From: Oscillospiraceae bacterium
Lineage (GTDB): Bacteria; Bacillota; Clostridia; Oscillospirales; Ruminococcaceae
DNA length: 64,000 bases
Assembly: GCA_003531585.1 (NCBI GenBank)
Contig: DQFX01000059.1
Coordinates: forward strand, 1 to 64,000
Direction of reading: 5' to 3'
The notes below the pieces were generated by a model. That model was not told where the DNA came from. It saw nothing but the letters and a program-made list of their open reading frames with translations, and searched no databases. Below, piece after piece: positions 32,021 to 40,195 of this stretch (positions are counted from its first letter, which is position 1; each line of letters begins with the position of its first letter). The position numbers and the translations under genes are program-made.

Positions 32021-32656
32021 ATGCCGCAGATATATCAGCTCCCGCTGGGAGCGCTCGGAACCAACTGCTATATTATCCCCGGCGAGGATTCCCGGGCGGT
32101 GGTCATAGACCCCGCGTCTGCCGCAGAAGTGGAGATGTTTCTCAACACCCACGGTCTGAAGCTCGGGACGATCATTGTGACGCATGGACATTACGACCAC
32201 TTCGCGGGCGCGGCTCAGCTCATGGAAAGCACCGGAGCGTCGCTGCTGGCAAGCGCGCCGGACGAGGCTATGTACTCCAGCGCGGCGAAATGCTGGGCGG
32301 ATTTTATGCCGGTGGAGTTCAGACCAATAAAGCCGGATAAGCTGTTCTCGGACGGTGAGGAGTTCACCGCCGAGGGGCTGAAATTCCGCGTGATGGGCGC
32401 TCCCGGTCATACCGCGGGAAGCTGTCTGCTGTTCACTGAGATCGGCGGCGAGCCTTCGGCATTCTGCGGAGACGTGGTGTTCTGCATGGGCGTAGGAAGA
32501 ACGGACGGCTATTCCGGCAGCACCCGGGATATGCTGGACAGCCTCGAGAAAATAGCGAAACTGCCCGGCGACTTCAAGCTGTATCCCGGTCACGGAAGCA
32601 CCACAACGCTTGACTACGAACGCCAGAACAATCCGTACCTCGGCAGGTACGCCTGA
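32021..32656 (+). CDS. MBL-fold metallo-hydrolase (glyoxalase II-like)
   Basis: A 211-residue metallo-beta-lactamase-fold hydrolase. The metal-binding motif HxHxDH is THGHYDH (about 49-55). Further ligands are in GHTAGS (about 130) and CGDVVF (Asp), with a final His in PGHGSTTT. It begins with LPLGALGTNCYIIPG, typical of the small glyoxalase-II-like proteins that follow rel in Firmicutes. The substrate is not established and glutathione thioester hydrolysis is unlikely in this host. AAAAAAGGAGAACGAC supports the internal ATG at 32021 rather than an earlier one inside the relA frame. Confidence 0.9.
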   Translation: MPQIYQLPLGALGTNCYIIPGEDSRAVVIDPASAAEVEMFLNTHGLKLGTIIVTHGHYDHFAGAAQLMESTGASLLASAPDEAMYSSAAKCWADFMPVEFRPIKPDKLFSDGEEFTAEGLKFRVMGAPGHTAGSCLLFTEIGGEPSAFCGDVVFCMGVGRTDGYSGSTRDMLDSLEKIAKLPGDFKLYPGHGSTTTLDYERQNNPYLGRYA

Positions 32657-32680
32657 ATACAGCATTAAGGGGGAGCGAAC

Positions 32681-34150
32681 ATGATAACCGAACAGAACTG
32701 CACCATGCTGTGCGATTTTTATCAGCTCACCATGGGCAACGGCTACTACAACACAAGGCACGCCGACCGCATCGCCTATTTCGACGTATTTTTCCGCAAA
32801 GTTCCCGACGGCGGCGGCTACGCCGTCTGCGCCGGGCTGGAGCAGGTGATAAACTACATTCAGGGGCTGCATTTCACCGACGACGATATACAGTACCTCC
32901 GCGGGAAGAAGATATTCAGCGAGGGATTCCTCGAATATCTGCGGGATTTCAAGTTTACCGGCGATATCTGGGCTGTCCCGGAGGGCACGCCTGTGTTCCC
33001 GTCGGAGCCGCTGCTGACTGTGCGTGCTCCCGCGATACAGGCTCAGCTCATCGAGACCATGCTGTTGCTTTTGATCAACCATCAGTCGCTTATTGCAACT
33101 AAGGCTAACCGTATCGTTCGTGCGGCTCAGGGGCGCGCTATATCGGAGTTCGGCTCCCGCAGGGCGCAGGGCGCGAGCGGCGCGGTGCTCGGAGCCCGTG
33201 CTGCGTACATCGGCGGCTGCGCAGGCACTGCCTGCGTTATCGCGGACGAGCTCTACGGAGTTCCCGCCACCGGTACGATGGCGCATAGCTGGGTCCAGAT
33301 GTTCGACAGCGAGCTTGAAGCGTTCGAAAGCTATTGCAGAACATACCCCGATACCTCCACTCTGCTGGTGGACACCTACAACGTTTTAAAGAGCGGTGTC
33401 CCCAATGCGATAAAGGCGTTCGACAACGTTCTCAAGCCGCTTGGAAAGCGCCCGTGCGGTATCCGGCTGGATTCCGGAGACATCGCGTATCTTTCCAGGG
33501 AAGCGCGCAAAATGCTCGACGAGGCGGGCTACCCCGACTGCAAGATAGTCGCTTCCAACAGCCTTGATGAGCGTATCATTTCCGACCTGCTGAGGCAGGG
33601 AGCTGCGATCGACCTTTTCGGCGTAGGAGAGCGGCTTATAACTGCGAGCAGCGAGCCGGTATTCGGCGGAGTTTACAAGCTGGCCGCAGTGGAAGAAAAC
33701 GGCGTGATAACCCCGAAAATCAAGATATCCGAGAACGTTTCGAAGATAACCAACCCGCATTTCAAGAAGCTCTACCGGATATACGAGAGCAACGGCAAGG
33801 CTATCGCGGATCAGCTCTGCGTGTATGACGAAACTATCGACCCTTCCAAGCCGCTGACCCTGTTCGACCCGGATTTCACATGGAAGAAAAAGACACTCAC
33901 TGATTTCACGGTGCGGGAACTCCATGTGCCGGTATTTAAAAACGGCGAGCTGGTGTACGACAAGCCGTCTCTCCAGGATATACGCAGCTACTGCAAGCAG
34001 CAGATAGACACTCTGTGGGACGAGGTGCTGCGTTTTGAGAATCCGCACAATTATTACGTCGATCTTTCCCGGAAGCTGTGGGACATCAAGCACGAACTTC
34101 TTGACAACGGCGGAGTTCTGCGCGCACGCGACGGGAGGGAGAGATCGTGA
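32681..34150 (+). CDS. pncB: Nicotinate phosphoribosyltransferase
   Basis: A 489-residue enzyme making nicotinate mononucleotide from nicotinate and PRPP in the Preiss-Handler NAD salvage route. Typical stretches are MLCDFYQLTMGNGYY near the start, EFGSRRAQGASGA (about 151-163, PRPP site), GTMAHSWVQMF (active-site His), and RLDSGDIAYLS (about 261-271). The length fits the Gram-positive form. GGGGGAGCGAAC precedes the ATG. Its stop overlaps the next gene (GTGA). The convergent nicotinamidase gene 1.6 kb away supplies its substrate. Confidence 0.95.
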   Translation: MITEQNCTMLCDFYQLTMGNGYYNTRHADRIAYFDVFFRKVPDGGGYAVCAGLEQVINYIQGLHFTDDDIQYLRGKKIFSEGFLEYLRDFKFTGDIWAVPEGTPVFPSEPLLTVRAPAIQAQLIETMLLLLINHQSLIATKANRIVRAAQGRAISEFGSRRAQGASGAVLGARAAYIGGCAGTACVIADELYGVPATGTMAHSWVQMFDSELEAFESYCRTYPDTSTLLVDTYNVLKSGVPNAIKAFDNVLKPLGKRPCGIRLDSGDIAYLSREARKMLDEAGYPDCKIVASNSLDERIISDLLRQGAAIDLFGVGERLITASSEPVFGGVYKLAAVEENGVITPKIKISENVSKITNPHFKKLYRIYESNGKAIADQLCVYDETIDPSKPLTLFDPDFTWKKKTLTDFTVRELHVPVFKNGELVYDKPSLQDIRSYCKQQIDTLWDEVLRFENPHNYYVDLSRKLWDIKHELLDNGGVLRARDGRERS

Positions 34151-35499
34151 CGCTCCTGGACGCTGTAAAGAGTTTCGGTCCAAAGATCACAGAAAACTAC
34201 CGCGAAACGCGTTTCTGCGACTTCGCGCCGCCAGATGAAACAGTCGGCGTGATAGACGTTTCGGCTTCCGGGAACGGCAGCCGGGGCATTGCGTTCCTTA
34301 TCGACAGCATGATAGTCAAGCTGGACGGCGCCGCACGTCGGATAGACTACCGGGATATCCGCGTTATGGAGACGCTTCCGAGCTATGAAACTCCGTTCGA
34401 GGACGAGCTGCTGATAGCTTCTCCGGCGGGGGATATACGTATCTCGGACTGTTCGATGAACAAGTTTTTCCTGCGGCAGCTCATCAGCAATATGAGCCGT
34501 ATCAGCCTGAGAATGACCGATTCCGACCGCGAAGCGCTCAGCGAGGTGCTGACCTCCGACGCACTCGATCACTATGCGGAGCAGTTATTTTCAGAGCCTG
34601 AGCCTCCCCGCACCGAGGTGCGAGTAGAAGCTGCCGCTGCCGTTCCGGAGATAGCCAGGGCAAAAAAGGCGGCGCTGGCTGATCTGCAGCCGAAGCCCAT
34701 CGACATTCCGGAGGAGGTCGAGTGGCTGAGCACCCCGCATGTCAGCAGGCAGAGCGAAACGTTGAATCCTGCGGAGTCGGAAGAGCCGGAGAAAACTCCC
34801 GCGCCGGTAACGCCAGACGCCGAGCCTGTCAGCCTGACTGAGCCGCGCCAGCGCGACGAGGATATTTCCGATATGTCACACGAGGAGACGATGAGTTACC
34901 TCCTGGATTCCATTGCAGAGATAAATTCCACTCCAGAGCCTGAAAATGCGGCGCAGCCTGTAGAATCTCCCGCAGCGCCGGCACAGCCGGAGGAGATCCT
35001 GGCTGTTTCCGGTGAACCTGCTAAAACTGAAGCAGTGCAGTCCGAGACGTCGGAACCGCCTGAGCCAGTGGAGATTCCGGCAATTCCTCCGCTTACTAAG
35101 GAGCCCGACAGCCCCGATATCTACATACAGGCAAGCAGCCGGATACGCGGTCTTATCGAGGACGGAAGGCTCACGATGGATCAGGTGAGCACTGCGGTGC
35201 GCGAACAGCTTGTCGAGGCTTCGGAGGTATATTCCGGGCTGGATATTGAGAACGCACAACTACCGGAAGCAGTGAAAAAACGCGCGCGTCAGCTTGGCTC
35301 GGCCACGGATCGTCTGCCGGAGTATTTCACGCTGGGCGAGGATATCGCGGCGCGTGTGATGTTTTTCATGCTGTATCAGATGCTGTCCTACACCGACAGG
35401 GTAGTGCAGTCCGACGTGACAAAGCAAAAGCTGAACTATTTCTTTGTACGCTTCGGCGCGGCGGGAATGGTACTTTCCATGCTGGACGCAAATAATTAA
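34147..35499 (+). CDS. Unknown protein translationally coupled to pncB
   Basis: A 450-residue protein I do not recognise. It has an N-terminal globular domain (about 1-150) with alternating strands (TVGVIDVSASGNGSRGIAFL, DSMIVKLDGAARRIDYRDIRVME). The middle is disordered, acidic and Pro/Glu/Ala-rich (about 155-315). A helical C-terminal domain (about 320-450) follows, ending YFFVRFGAAGMVLSMLDANN. There is no signal or membrane segment. It starts with GTG inside the pncB stop (GTGA), so the two are made together, but nothing suggests a catalytic role in NAD salvage. The N-terminal domain could be a small beta-barrel (PH-like) module; this is speculative. Confidence 0.7.
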   Translation: MTLLDAVKSFGPKITENYRETRFCDFAPPDETVGVIDVSASGNGSRGIAFLIDSMIVKLDGAARRIDYRDIRVMETLPSYETPFEDELLIASPAGDIRISDCSMNKFFLRQLISNMSRISLRMTDSDREALSEVLTSDALDHYAEQLFSEPEPPRTEVRVEAAAAVPEIARAKKAALADLQPKPIDIPEEVEWLSTPHVSRQSETLNPAESEEPEKTPAPVTPDAEPVSLTEPRQRDEDISDMSHEETMSYLLDSIAEINSTPEPENAAQPVESPAAPAQPEEILAVSGEPAKTEAVQSETSEPPEPVEIPAIPPLTKEPDSPDIYIQASSRIRGLIEDGRLTMDQVSTAVREQLVEASEVYSGLDIENAQLPEAVKKRARQLGSATDRLPEYFTLGEDIAARVMFFMLYQMLSYTDRVVQSDVTKQKLNYFFVRFGAAGMVLSMLDANN

Positions 35500-35742
35500 A
35501 AAGGGAACGCGGTGAGCGTTCCCTTTCTGCTTGTCGAAAAAGTGTCTTTTACCCGCGAAGCGGGCATTTGAAATCCGTTTTTTGCCTCAGCTCTGCCGAG
35601 GCAAAAAACACTTCTATCCCAGCAAGTGTGCGGGTTGGCGGCAAAGCCGCCAAGACGTGCGCGCGGCTGGGATGTTTCGGCGGAAAAGTCACTTTAGTGA
35701 CTTTTTCGACGGTCTAAAGGGAACGCGATGAGCGTTCCCTTT
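35500..35742. repeat. Terminator-bracketed structured repeat element, copy 3
   Basis: 27-nt hairpins AAAGGGAACGC..GCGTTCCCTTT (35500-35526 and 35716-35742, one loop-base difference: GGTG versus GATG) flank a 189-bp core with ends GTCGAAAAAGT / ACTTTTTCGAC. The last stem is AAAAGTCAC/GTGACTTTTT, where copies 1 and 2 have AAAAGTCCC/GGGACTTTTT, a paired change. The inner long stem is partly mismatched (CGGGTTGGCGGC versus GCCGCCAAGACG). It lies between convergent genes: the pncB-linked gene and nicotinamidase. Confidence 0.93.
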
Positions 35743-35746
35743 GGGG

Positions 35747-36265
35747 TTATATAACGTCTATCTGAACTCCCCGCATTACTGCGAGCGCCCTTTCGTGGGC
35801 TTCGGGGTCTGCGCAGGAGCACGCCGAATGGTCGACGGTTACGCGGCTTTCCGGGAGCGCCGCCTTTGCTATCACGGCGTTCGAGATAACGCAGATATCC
35901 GTTACCAGACCGCACAGCTCCGCTTCTTCCGGAGCCAGCCTCCGAAGGAGGTCGGCAAGCTCCAGTGAACCGAATGCGGGCTTTTCGATCACGATATCGT
36001 CAGGCTTGACCGCCTCTGCGACTCTGCCGTACAGCGCGTGTCCGGGTGTTCCCTTGATGCAGTGCGGCACGGGGAGCTTCCTGCCCTCGGCGGTGCTGAG
36101 GTATTCCTCGCCGTGGGTGTCTAGGGTGAATATCACCTGACCTCCCGTGCTGCGGCAGTTCGCTATTTTGTCGAGAATTATCTGTTCCAGCTTCTCTGCA
36201 CCCGGGAAACCAAGAGCGCCGTCCACGAAATCCACCTGATAGTCTACAACGACAAGAGCTTTCAT
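35747..36265 (-). CDS. pncA: Nicotinamidase-like cysteine hydrolase
   Basis: A 172-residue isochorismatase-fold amidase, probably converting nicotinamide to nicotinate for PncB. The catalytic triad is Asp8 (VVDYQVDF), Lys95 (EKPAFGS) and Cys125 (TDICVISNA). Metal ligands are Asp49 and His51 (TLDTHGEEY) and His68 (VPHCIKGTPG). The cis-peptide motif is intact. It is slightly shorter than E. coli PncA. GAGGTACTT precedes the ATG. It begins 8 bp after the glmU stop, so the two are probably co-transcribed, and converges with pncB across repeat copy 3. Other isochorismatase-like specificities are possible but less likely in this context. Confidence 0.88.
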   Translation of the reverse strand: MKALVVVDYQVDFVDGALGFPGAEKLEQIILDKIANCRSTGGQVIFTLDTHGEEYLSTAEGRKLPVPHCIKGTPGHALYGRVAEAVKPDDIVIEKPAFGSLELADLLRRLAPEEAELCGLVTDICVISNAVIAKAALPESRVTVDHSACSCADPEAHERALAVMRGVQIDVI

Positions 36266-36272
36266 AAGTACC

Positions 36273-37637
36273 TCACTTTTTCTTGCGCAGGGCGTTTTTC
36301 CCCCAGTTTTCGATGACTCTCATCTGACCTCTCTCGACCGCAAGGGAGTTAGCAGGAACATTCTTCGTTACTGTCGAGCCAGCCGCAGTGGAGGCGTTTT
36401 CGCCGACCTCCACCGGGGCGATAAGGTTGGTGTTGCAGCCGATGAACGCGTGATCGCCTATCTTCGTGCGGAACTTGTTTATTCCGTCGTAGTTCGCGGT
36501 AACGCAGCCGCAGCCGAAATTGACCCCTCTGCCGACGTCGCTGTCGCCTACGTAGGTCAGGTGAGCAACTGCGGTGTTCACGCCGATATCGCTGTTCTTT
36601 ATCTCCACGAAATCGCCTATCTTCACGCCTTCGCGGATAGTCGTGCCGGGTCTGAGCTGTGCAAACGGACCTATCTTCACATTGTTTTCTACAACGGAAT
36701 CGTATGCCTGAACATTGTTGAGCTGTACGTTGTCGCCGATGGTGCAGTTTTCAATGTGGGAGTTAGCTCCGATGGTGCAGCCTTTTCCTATGGTCGTATT
36801 TCCGAGTATAACCGTGTTCGGGAGTATCGTGGTGTCGCAGCCTATCCTGACGTCAGTTCCGATTATGATACCGTCCAGCGTGATGAAGCTTACGCCCTCG
36901 TCCATGAGTTGAGAGAGCTTGCGGAGCCTTGCAAGCTGGTTCAGTTCCAGCAGCGCGCCGCGGGTATTCGCGCCGAGCACGATATCAGGGTTTGCTGACT
37001 TGTACGCCTGGCGGCGGGACATCATCTCAACGCAGTCGGTGAGGTAGTATTCCCCGGCGGCGTTGTTTGTCGACAGCTTCGGGAGCGTTTGAAGCAGCGC
37101 CTTTGCGCTGAACCAGTATGTGCCGCTGTTTACCTCGCATATTTCAGCCTCGGCGGGGGAACAATCCTTTTGTTCGCGTATTGCGGTGAATTCACCGCTG
37201 CTGCGGATAATTCTGCCGTAGCCCTGCGGGTCGTCAATGTCGGCGGTGATGACCGTCACCTCGCTGTTTGAGCTTGTGTGAAGCTCCAGTGAAGCCCTGA
37301 GGGTATCCGCGTCGATGAACGGAGCGTCGCCGTTGAGAACGCATACCGCGTCGCAGCGGGAGATGACATCTTCGGCGGACTTCACGGCGTCCCCGGTGCC
37401 TTTCTGCTGAGCCTGGTGGCAGAGCGTGACCGCCTCGCCGCGGGAGGAAACGTACCCGCCGGTAAGCTCAGCTCCGAATCCGGTGACAACGGCTGTCTCA
37501 TCGAATCCGAAATCCTTTGCCGCGTCAAGCACCCAGCCGAGCATAGGCTTGCAGAGTACTTCCGCGAGTACCTTCGGGCGCTCGGACTTCATTCTTTTTC
37601 CCGCGCCGCCCGCGAGGATAACACATGCTGTTTTCAT
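36273..37637 (-). CDS. glmU: Bifunctional UDP-N-acetylglucosamine pyrophosphorylase / glucosamine-1-phosphate N-acetyltransferase
   Basis: A 454-residue two-domain enzyme making UDP-GlcNAc for peptidoglycan. The uridyltransferase domain (1-230) has LAGGAGKRMKSERPKVL, the uridine-binding QQKGTGDAV and the LNGDAPFID acidic site. The left-handed beta-helix acetyltransferase (about 250-440) has hexapeptide repeats (IGTDVRIGCDTTILPNTVI) and the catalytic His in TAVAHLTYVGDSDVG. Length is standard. It lies upstream of pncA on the same strand and is divergent from the bPH2 membrane-protein gene, sharing a compact 38-bp intergenic space. Confidence 0.97.
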   Translation of the reverse strand: MKTACVILAGGAGKRMKSERPKVLAEVLCKPMLGWVLDAAKDFGFDETAVVTGFGAELTGGYVSSRGEAVTLCHQAQQKGTGDAVKSAEDVISRCDAVCVLNGDAPFIDADTLRASLELHTSSNSEVTVITADIDDPQGYGRIIRSSGEFTAIREQKDCSPAEAEICEVNSGTYWFSAKALLQTLPKLSTNNAAGEYYLTDCVEMMSRRQAYKSANPDIVLGANTRGALLELNQLARLRKLSQLMDEGVSFITLDGIIIGTDVRIGCDTTILPNTVILGNTTIGKGCTIGANSHIENCTIGDNVQLNNVQAYDSVVENNVKIGPFAQLRPGTTIREGVKIGDFVEIKNSDIGVNTAVAHLTYVGDSDVGRGVNFGCGCVTANYDGINKFRTKIGDHAFIGCNTNLIAPVEVGENASTAAGSTVTKNVPANSLAVERGQMRVIENWGKNALRKKK

Positions 37638-37675
37638 AGAAAAACCGCTCCTTTTTATATGATATGGAATTTATA

Positions 37676-38890
37676 ATGTATTTCTTGCTGCGCCGGATAT
37701 TCCTGCGCGTTGACCTCGCCCGGGATACCGTGCGCGTGTCAAAGGGACTGCTTTTGCGCCGACAGTTCTGCATACCGTTTTCGGCAGTCACGAAGGTAGA
37801 GGTACGCCGCACGCCCGTCCTGCGGCTGCTCCGGGGGAAGCGCGTGGAAATAAGCACGCTCTCCGGCGGCGTGAGCTTCTACATGAAAGCCGTGGAGCAT
37901 ATCCCGTTTCTGCCGGAAAACGATGGCGCATATATTCGGGCGAAGCCGTTCCAGTCGGTGGTCGGAGCCTTCGTTGATACACGGGCGCTCAGCGGAGTTA
38001 TTACGTTCGGGCTGTTCCTGAACCGTATCGGCAGCGTATTCGGCGATGAAAGCTTCGGCAGGATAATGACCGCGCTTGCCGGGGCTGCGGAGGGAGTCAC
38101 GAAGCTGCTTGCCGCGCTTCATATCGGAGTTCCCCGGGTGACGGCGTTCGCGGCGGTGTTCGTTGGCGTCGCATGGCTGTTTGTGTTCCTTGGGAAGGCT
38201 CTCGGAATGCTGCGGTTCCGGCTCTCCTGCGAAAGCGGATTTATCACGGTACAGCGCGGCATACTCACATTATATGAGTGCCGCCTTGTCCGGAATAACC
38301 TCACCGGAGTGCTCCGCTGCGATACCCTGACAACTCTGCTGCTGAGAGCCGCGCCGCTTTACGCGCACGACGTGCTTTTGTTCCCGCCGGTGAGCCGCCG
38401 CACCGCAGAACGTATCCTTACGAAAATGTGCCGTATCCCGCCGCCTAGCGGTCATGTGAAACCGCCGTTTTCCGCGATGTTCGGGCATTGCGCGGCTCCG
38501 CTCGGGTGGCTCGGGGCGTTTACTGCGGCGCTTTTGCTGACGTTCATTGCTGAGCCGTTCGCCGCCGGCCTTGTTCAGTCGGTGCTGTGGTGCGGAATCG
38601 TTGTGAGCCTGTGGTTCACCGCCGCTTATGCGGTATATATGCGGCTGAGCTGGTTAAGCAGTTGTCCCGTGGAAACCGCCGGGATTTCGTTCCGCCGCGG
38701 CGCGCGGCTGTACACTGCGGTGATGCCCGCGCAAAAGCTGGCGTTCACGATCACCGGGCGGAATATCTTTCAGCGGTTCTCGGGAATGTGCGATATCACG
38801 CTGTGCAGTGCCGGAAGGAAGCAGTACCGTCTGCGGAACGTGCCGTACGACGAGGTGCGGCGTATTTTCCCGCCGGAAAAGCCAGCGTGA
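37676..38890 (+). CDS. bPH2 (YdbT-like) multi-pass membrane protein
   Basis: About 404 residues of the YdbT/bPH2 type. Three bacterial pleckstrin-homology-like stretches are seen: about 15-95 (DTVRVSKGLLLRRQFCIPFSAVTKVEVRRTPV), about 185-260 (FITVQRGILTLYECRLVRNNLTGV) and about 330-400 (ISFRRGARLYTAVMPAQKLAF). They are separated by pairs of membrane helices (about 105-175 and 280-325). Family members are membrane-associated and linked to envelope stress in a few Firmicutes, but without defined activity. I prefer the ATG at 37676, preceded by GGAATTTATA, over the ATG four codons earlier. Its stop is next to the convergent decarboxylase stop. Confidence 0.85.
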   Translation: MYFLLRRIFLRVDLARDTVRVSKGLLLRRQFCIPFSAVTKVEVRRTPVLRLLRGKRVEISTLSGGVSFYMKAVEHIPFLPENDGAYIRAKPFQSVVGAFVDTRALSGVITFGLFLNRIGSVFGDESFGRIMTALAGAAEGVTKLLAALHIGVPRVTAFAAVFVGVAWLFVFLGKALGMLRFRLSCESGFITVQRGILTLYECRLVRNNLTGVLRCDTLTTLLLRAAPLYAHDVLLFPPVSRRTAERILTKMCRIPPPSGHVKPPFSAMFGHCAAPLGWLGAFTAALLLTFIAEPFAAGLVQSVLWCGIVVSLWFTAAYAVYMRLSWLSSCPVETAGISFRRGARLYTAVMPAQKLAFTITGRNIFQRFSGMCDITLCSAGRKQYRLRNVPYDEVRRIFPPEKPA

Positions 38891-38891
38891 A

Positions 38892-40172
38892 TCAGTCGAG
38901 GATCTCTACGGATTTCACGCCGTAGAGCTTCAGAGCCTCGACGGCTTCGCTGTCGATACGCTCGCCGGGCATTACTATCGGAATTCCGGGCGGGCATGAG
39001 ACCTGAATTCCGCCGCAGACCTTCCCGTTTGCTTCGTCGACGGAAACGCTGTGCTGTTTTGCGAACACCGCTTCGCGAATGCTGGTTTCCTGCTTCGGAT
39101 GGATAACCGGATATTCCGCGAGTGGCTTTGCTGTTCGGCGGGGGATAAGCTCCAGCGAGACTTCCGCGCGCTGGCAGTCGTCCGGGGAGGTTATCGCGGA
39201 GAACAGCAGAACGACGTAGTTTTCGTCCGCCATCTCGCATTCAGCGCCGTGCGCCCGCAGGAATGCCGCAAATTCCGTGCCGCTCCAGCCCCAGGCGCGG
39301 GCGTTTATCGTGACCCTCAGCGGGTCGGATATTTTCAGCGTAAAGCCGAGGGCGGTGAGCCGCTGTTTAAGTCCTGCAACGGAGGCGCAGGCGCGGTTAA
39401 CGCTGTCGGGGTCGCTGAGCAGCCTGCCGTTTACCTTGTCGAGGCTCTCCATGACGAGATATGAGGGACTTGTGCTGCCGAAAAGCGCGGTCATTTCCTT
39501 GGCGCGGGAAAAGTCCGCGCCCTTTGAGAAGTGCAGGTAAGCCGCGCCGGTCAGCGCCGGGAGGGTCTTGTGCGCAGACTCTGCGGAAATAACCGGGAAC
39601 CCGAATTCCATCGGGTGGAGGTACTCACTGCCGAAACCCGCCTTGCTGACGAATTTCAGGTAGGAGCCGTGCGCGTTGTCAACGACCACGGGAATTCCCG
39701 GGTCGGACGCGCGGCAGGTGCCGCCGTAGTAGTCAATGTTGGTAAGGAACAGCGCGTCTGCGCCGGAGAGCGCCTCCTTTGAGCAGTCCACGTCTGCGGA
39801 GGGGTATTCCTTAGGGTAAAGCCACTTGACCTCCAGACCGAGCAGAGCCGCCGACGAAACAAGACTCCGGTGGGAGCAGCGCCCGGCGGCGATGGTCTTA
39901 CAGCCCTGCGCCCTGAGAATGGCAAGAGCCGCCTGGATAGCGAGGGTGCTTCCTCCGGCGGAGTAGCAGGTGCGTTCCGCGCCAAAAAGCTTCGCGGCGA
40001 TTGCCTCGCTGTGCGCGATTATCCCCCGGGAGCTGTCGGTTTCGTAGAGGCTGTCCGCGCCGGCTATCTCGGTGATATCGTGCGGAGCCTCGCCGTTGTG
40101 ACCCGGCATATGCAGGCGCAGCATGCCTTTTTTCTCATAGTCTTCAAGAAAATCTGCGATCGGTGTGTTCAT
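38892..40172 (-). CDS. Orn/Lys/Arg decarboxylase-family PLP enzyme, short form
   Basis: A 426-residue fold-type-I PLP enzyme of the group III decarboxylases (SpeA/CadA of Bacillus type). It has MLRLHMPGHNG near the start, SAGGSTLAIQAAL for PLP phosphate, Asp165 and His168 in VVVDNAHGS, and Schiff-base Lys202 in SAHKTLPALT. The C-terminal part has the family's AKQHSVSVDEANGKVC and CPPGIPIVMPGE. It is shorter than E. coli enzymes because the wing domain is absent, as in Gram-positive forms. Likely substrates are arginine, lysine or ornithine, for polyamines; the sequence does not decide which. It is transcribed after the two parvulin genes. Confidence 0.88.
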   Translation of the reverse strand: MNTPIADFLEDYEKKGMLRLHMPGHNGEAPHDITEIAGADSLYETDSSRGIIAHSEAIAAKLFGAERTCYSAGGSTLAIQAALAILRAQGCKTIAAGRCSHRSLVSSAALLGLEVKWLYPKEYPSADVDCSKEALSGADALFLTNIDYYGGTCRASDPGIPVVVDNAHGSYLKFVSKAGFGSEYLHPMEFGFPVISAESAHKTLPALTGAAYLHFSKGADFSRAKEMTALFGSTSPSYLVMESLDKVNGRLLSDPDSVNRACASVAGLKQRLTALGFTLKISDPLRVTINARAWGWSGTEFAAFLRAHGAECEMADENYVVLLFSAITSPDDCQRAEVSLELIPRRTAKPLAEYPVIHPKQETSIREAVFAKQHSVSVDEANGKVCGGIQVSCPPGIPIVMPGERIDSEAVEALKLYGVKSVEILD

Positions 40173-40195
40173 ATGTATCTCCGTGTGATTGCTGG

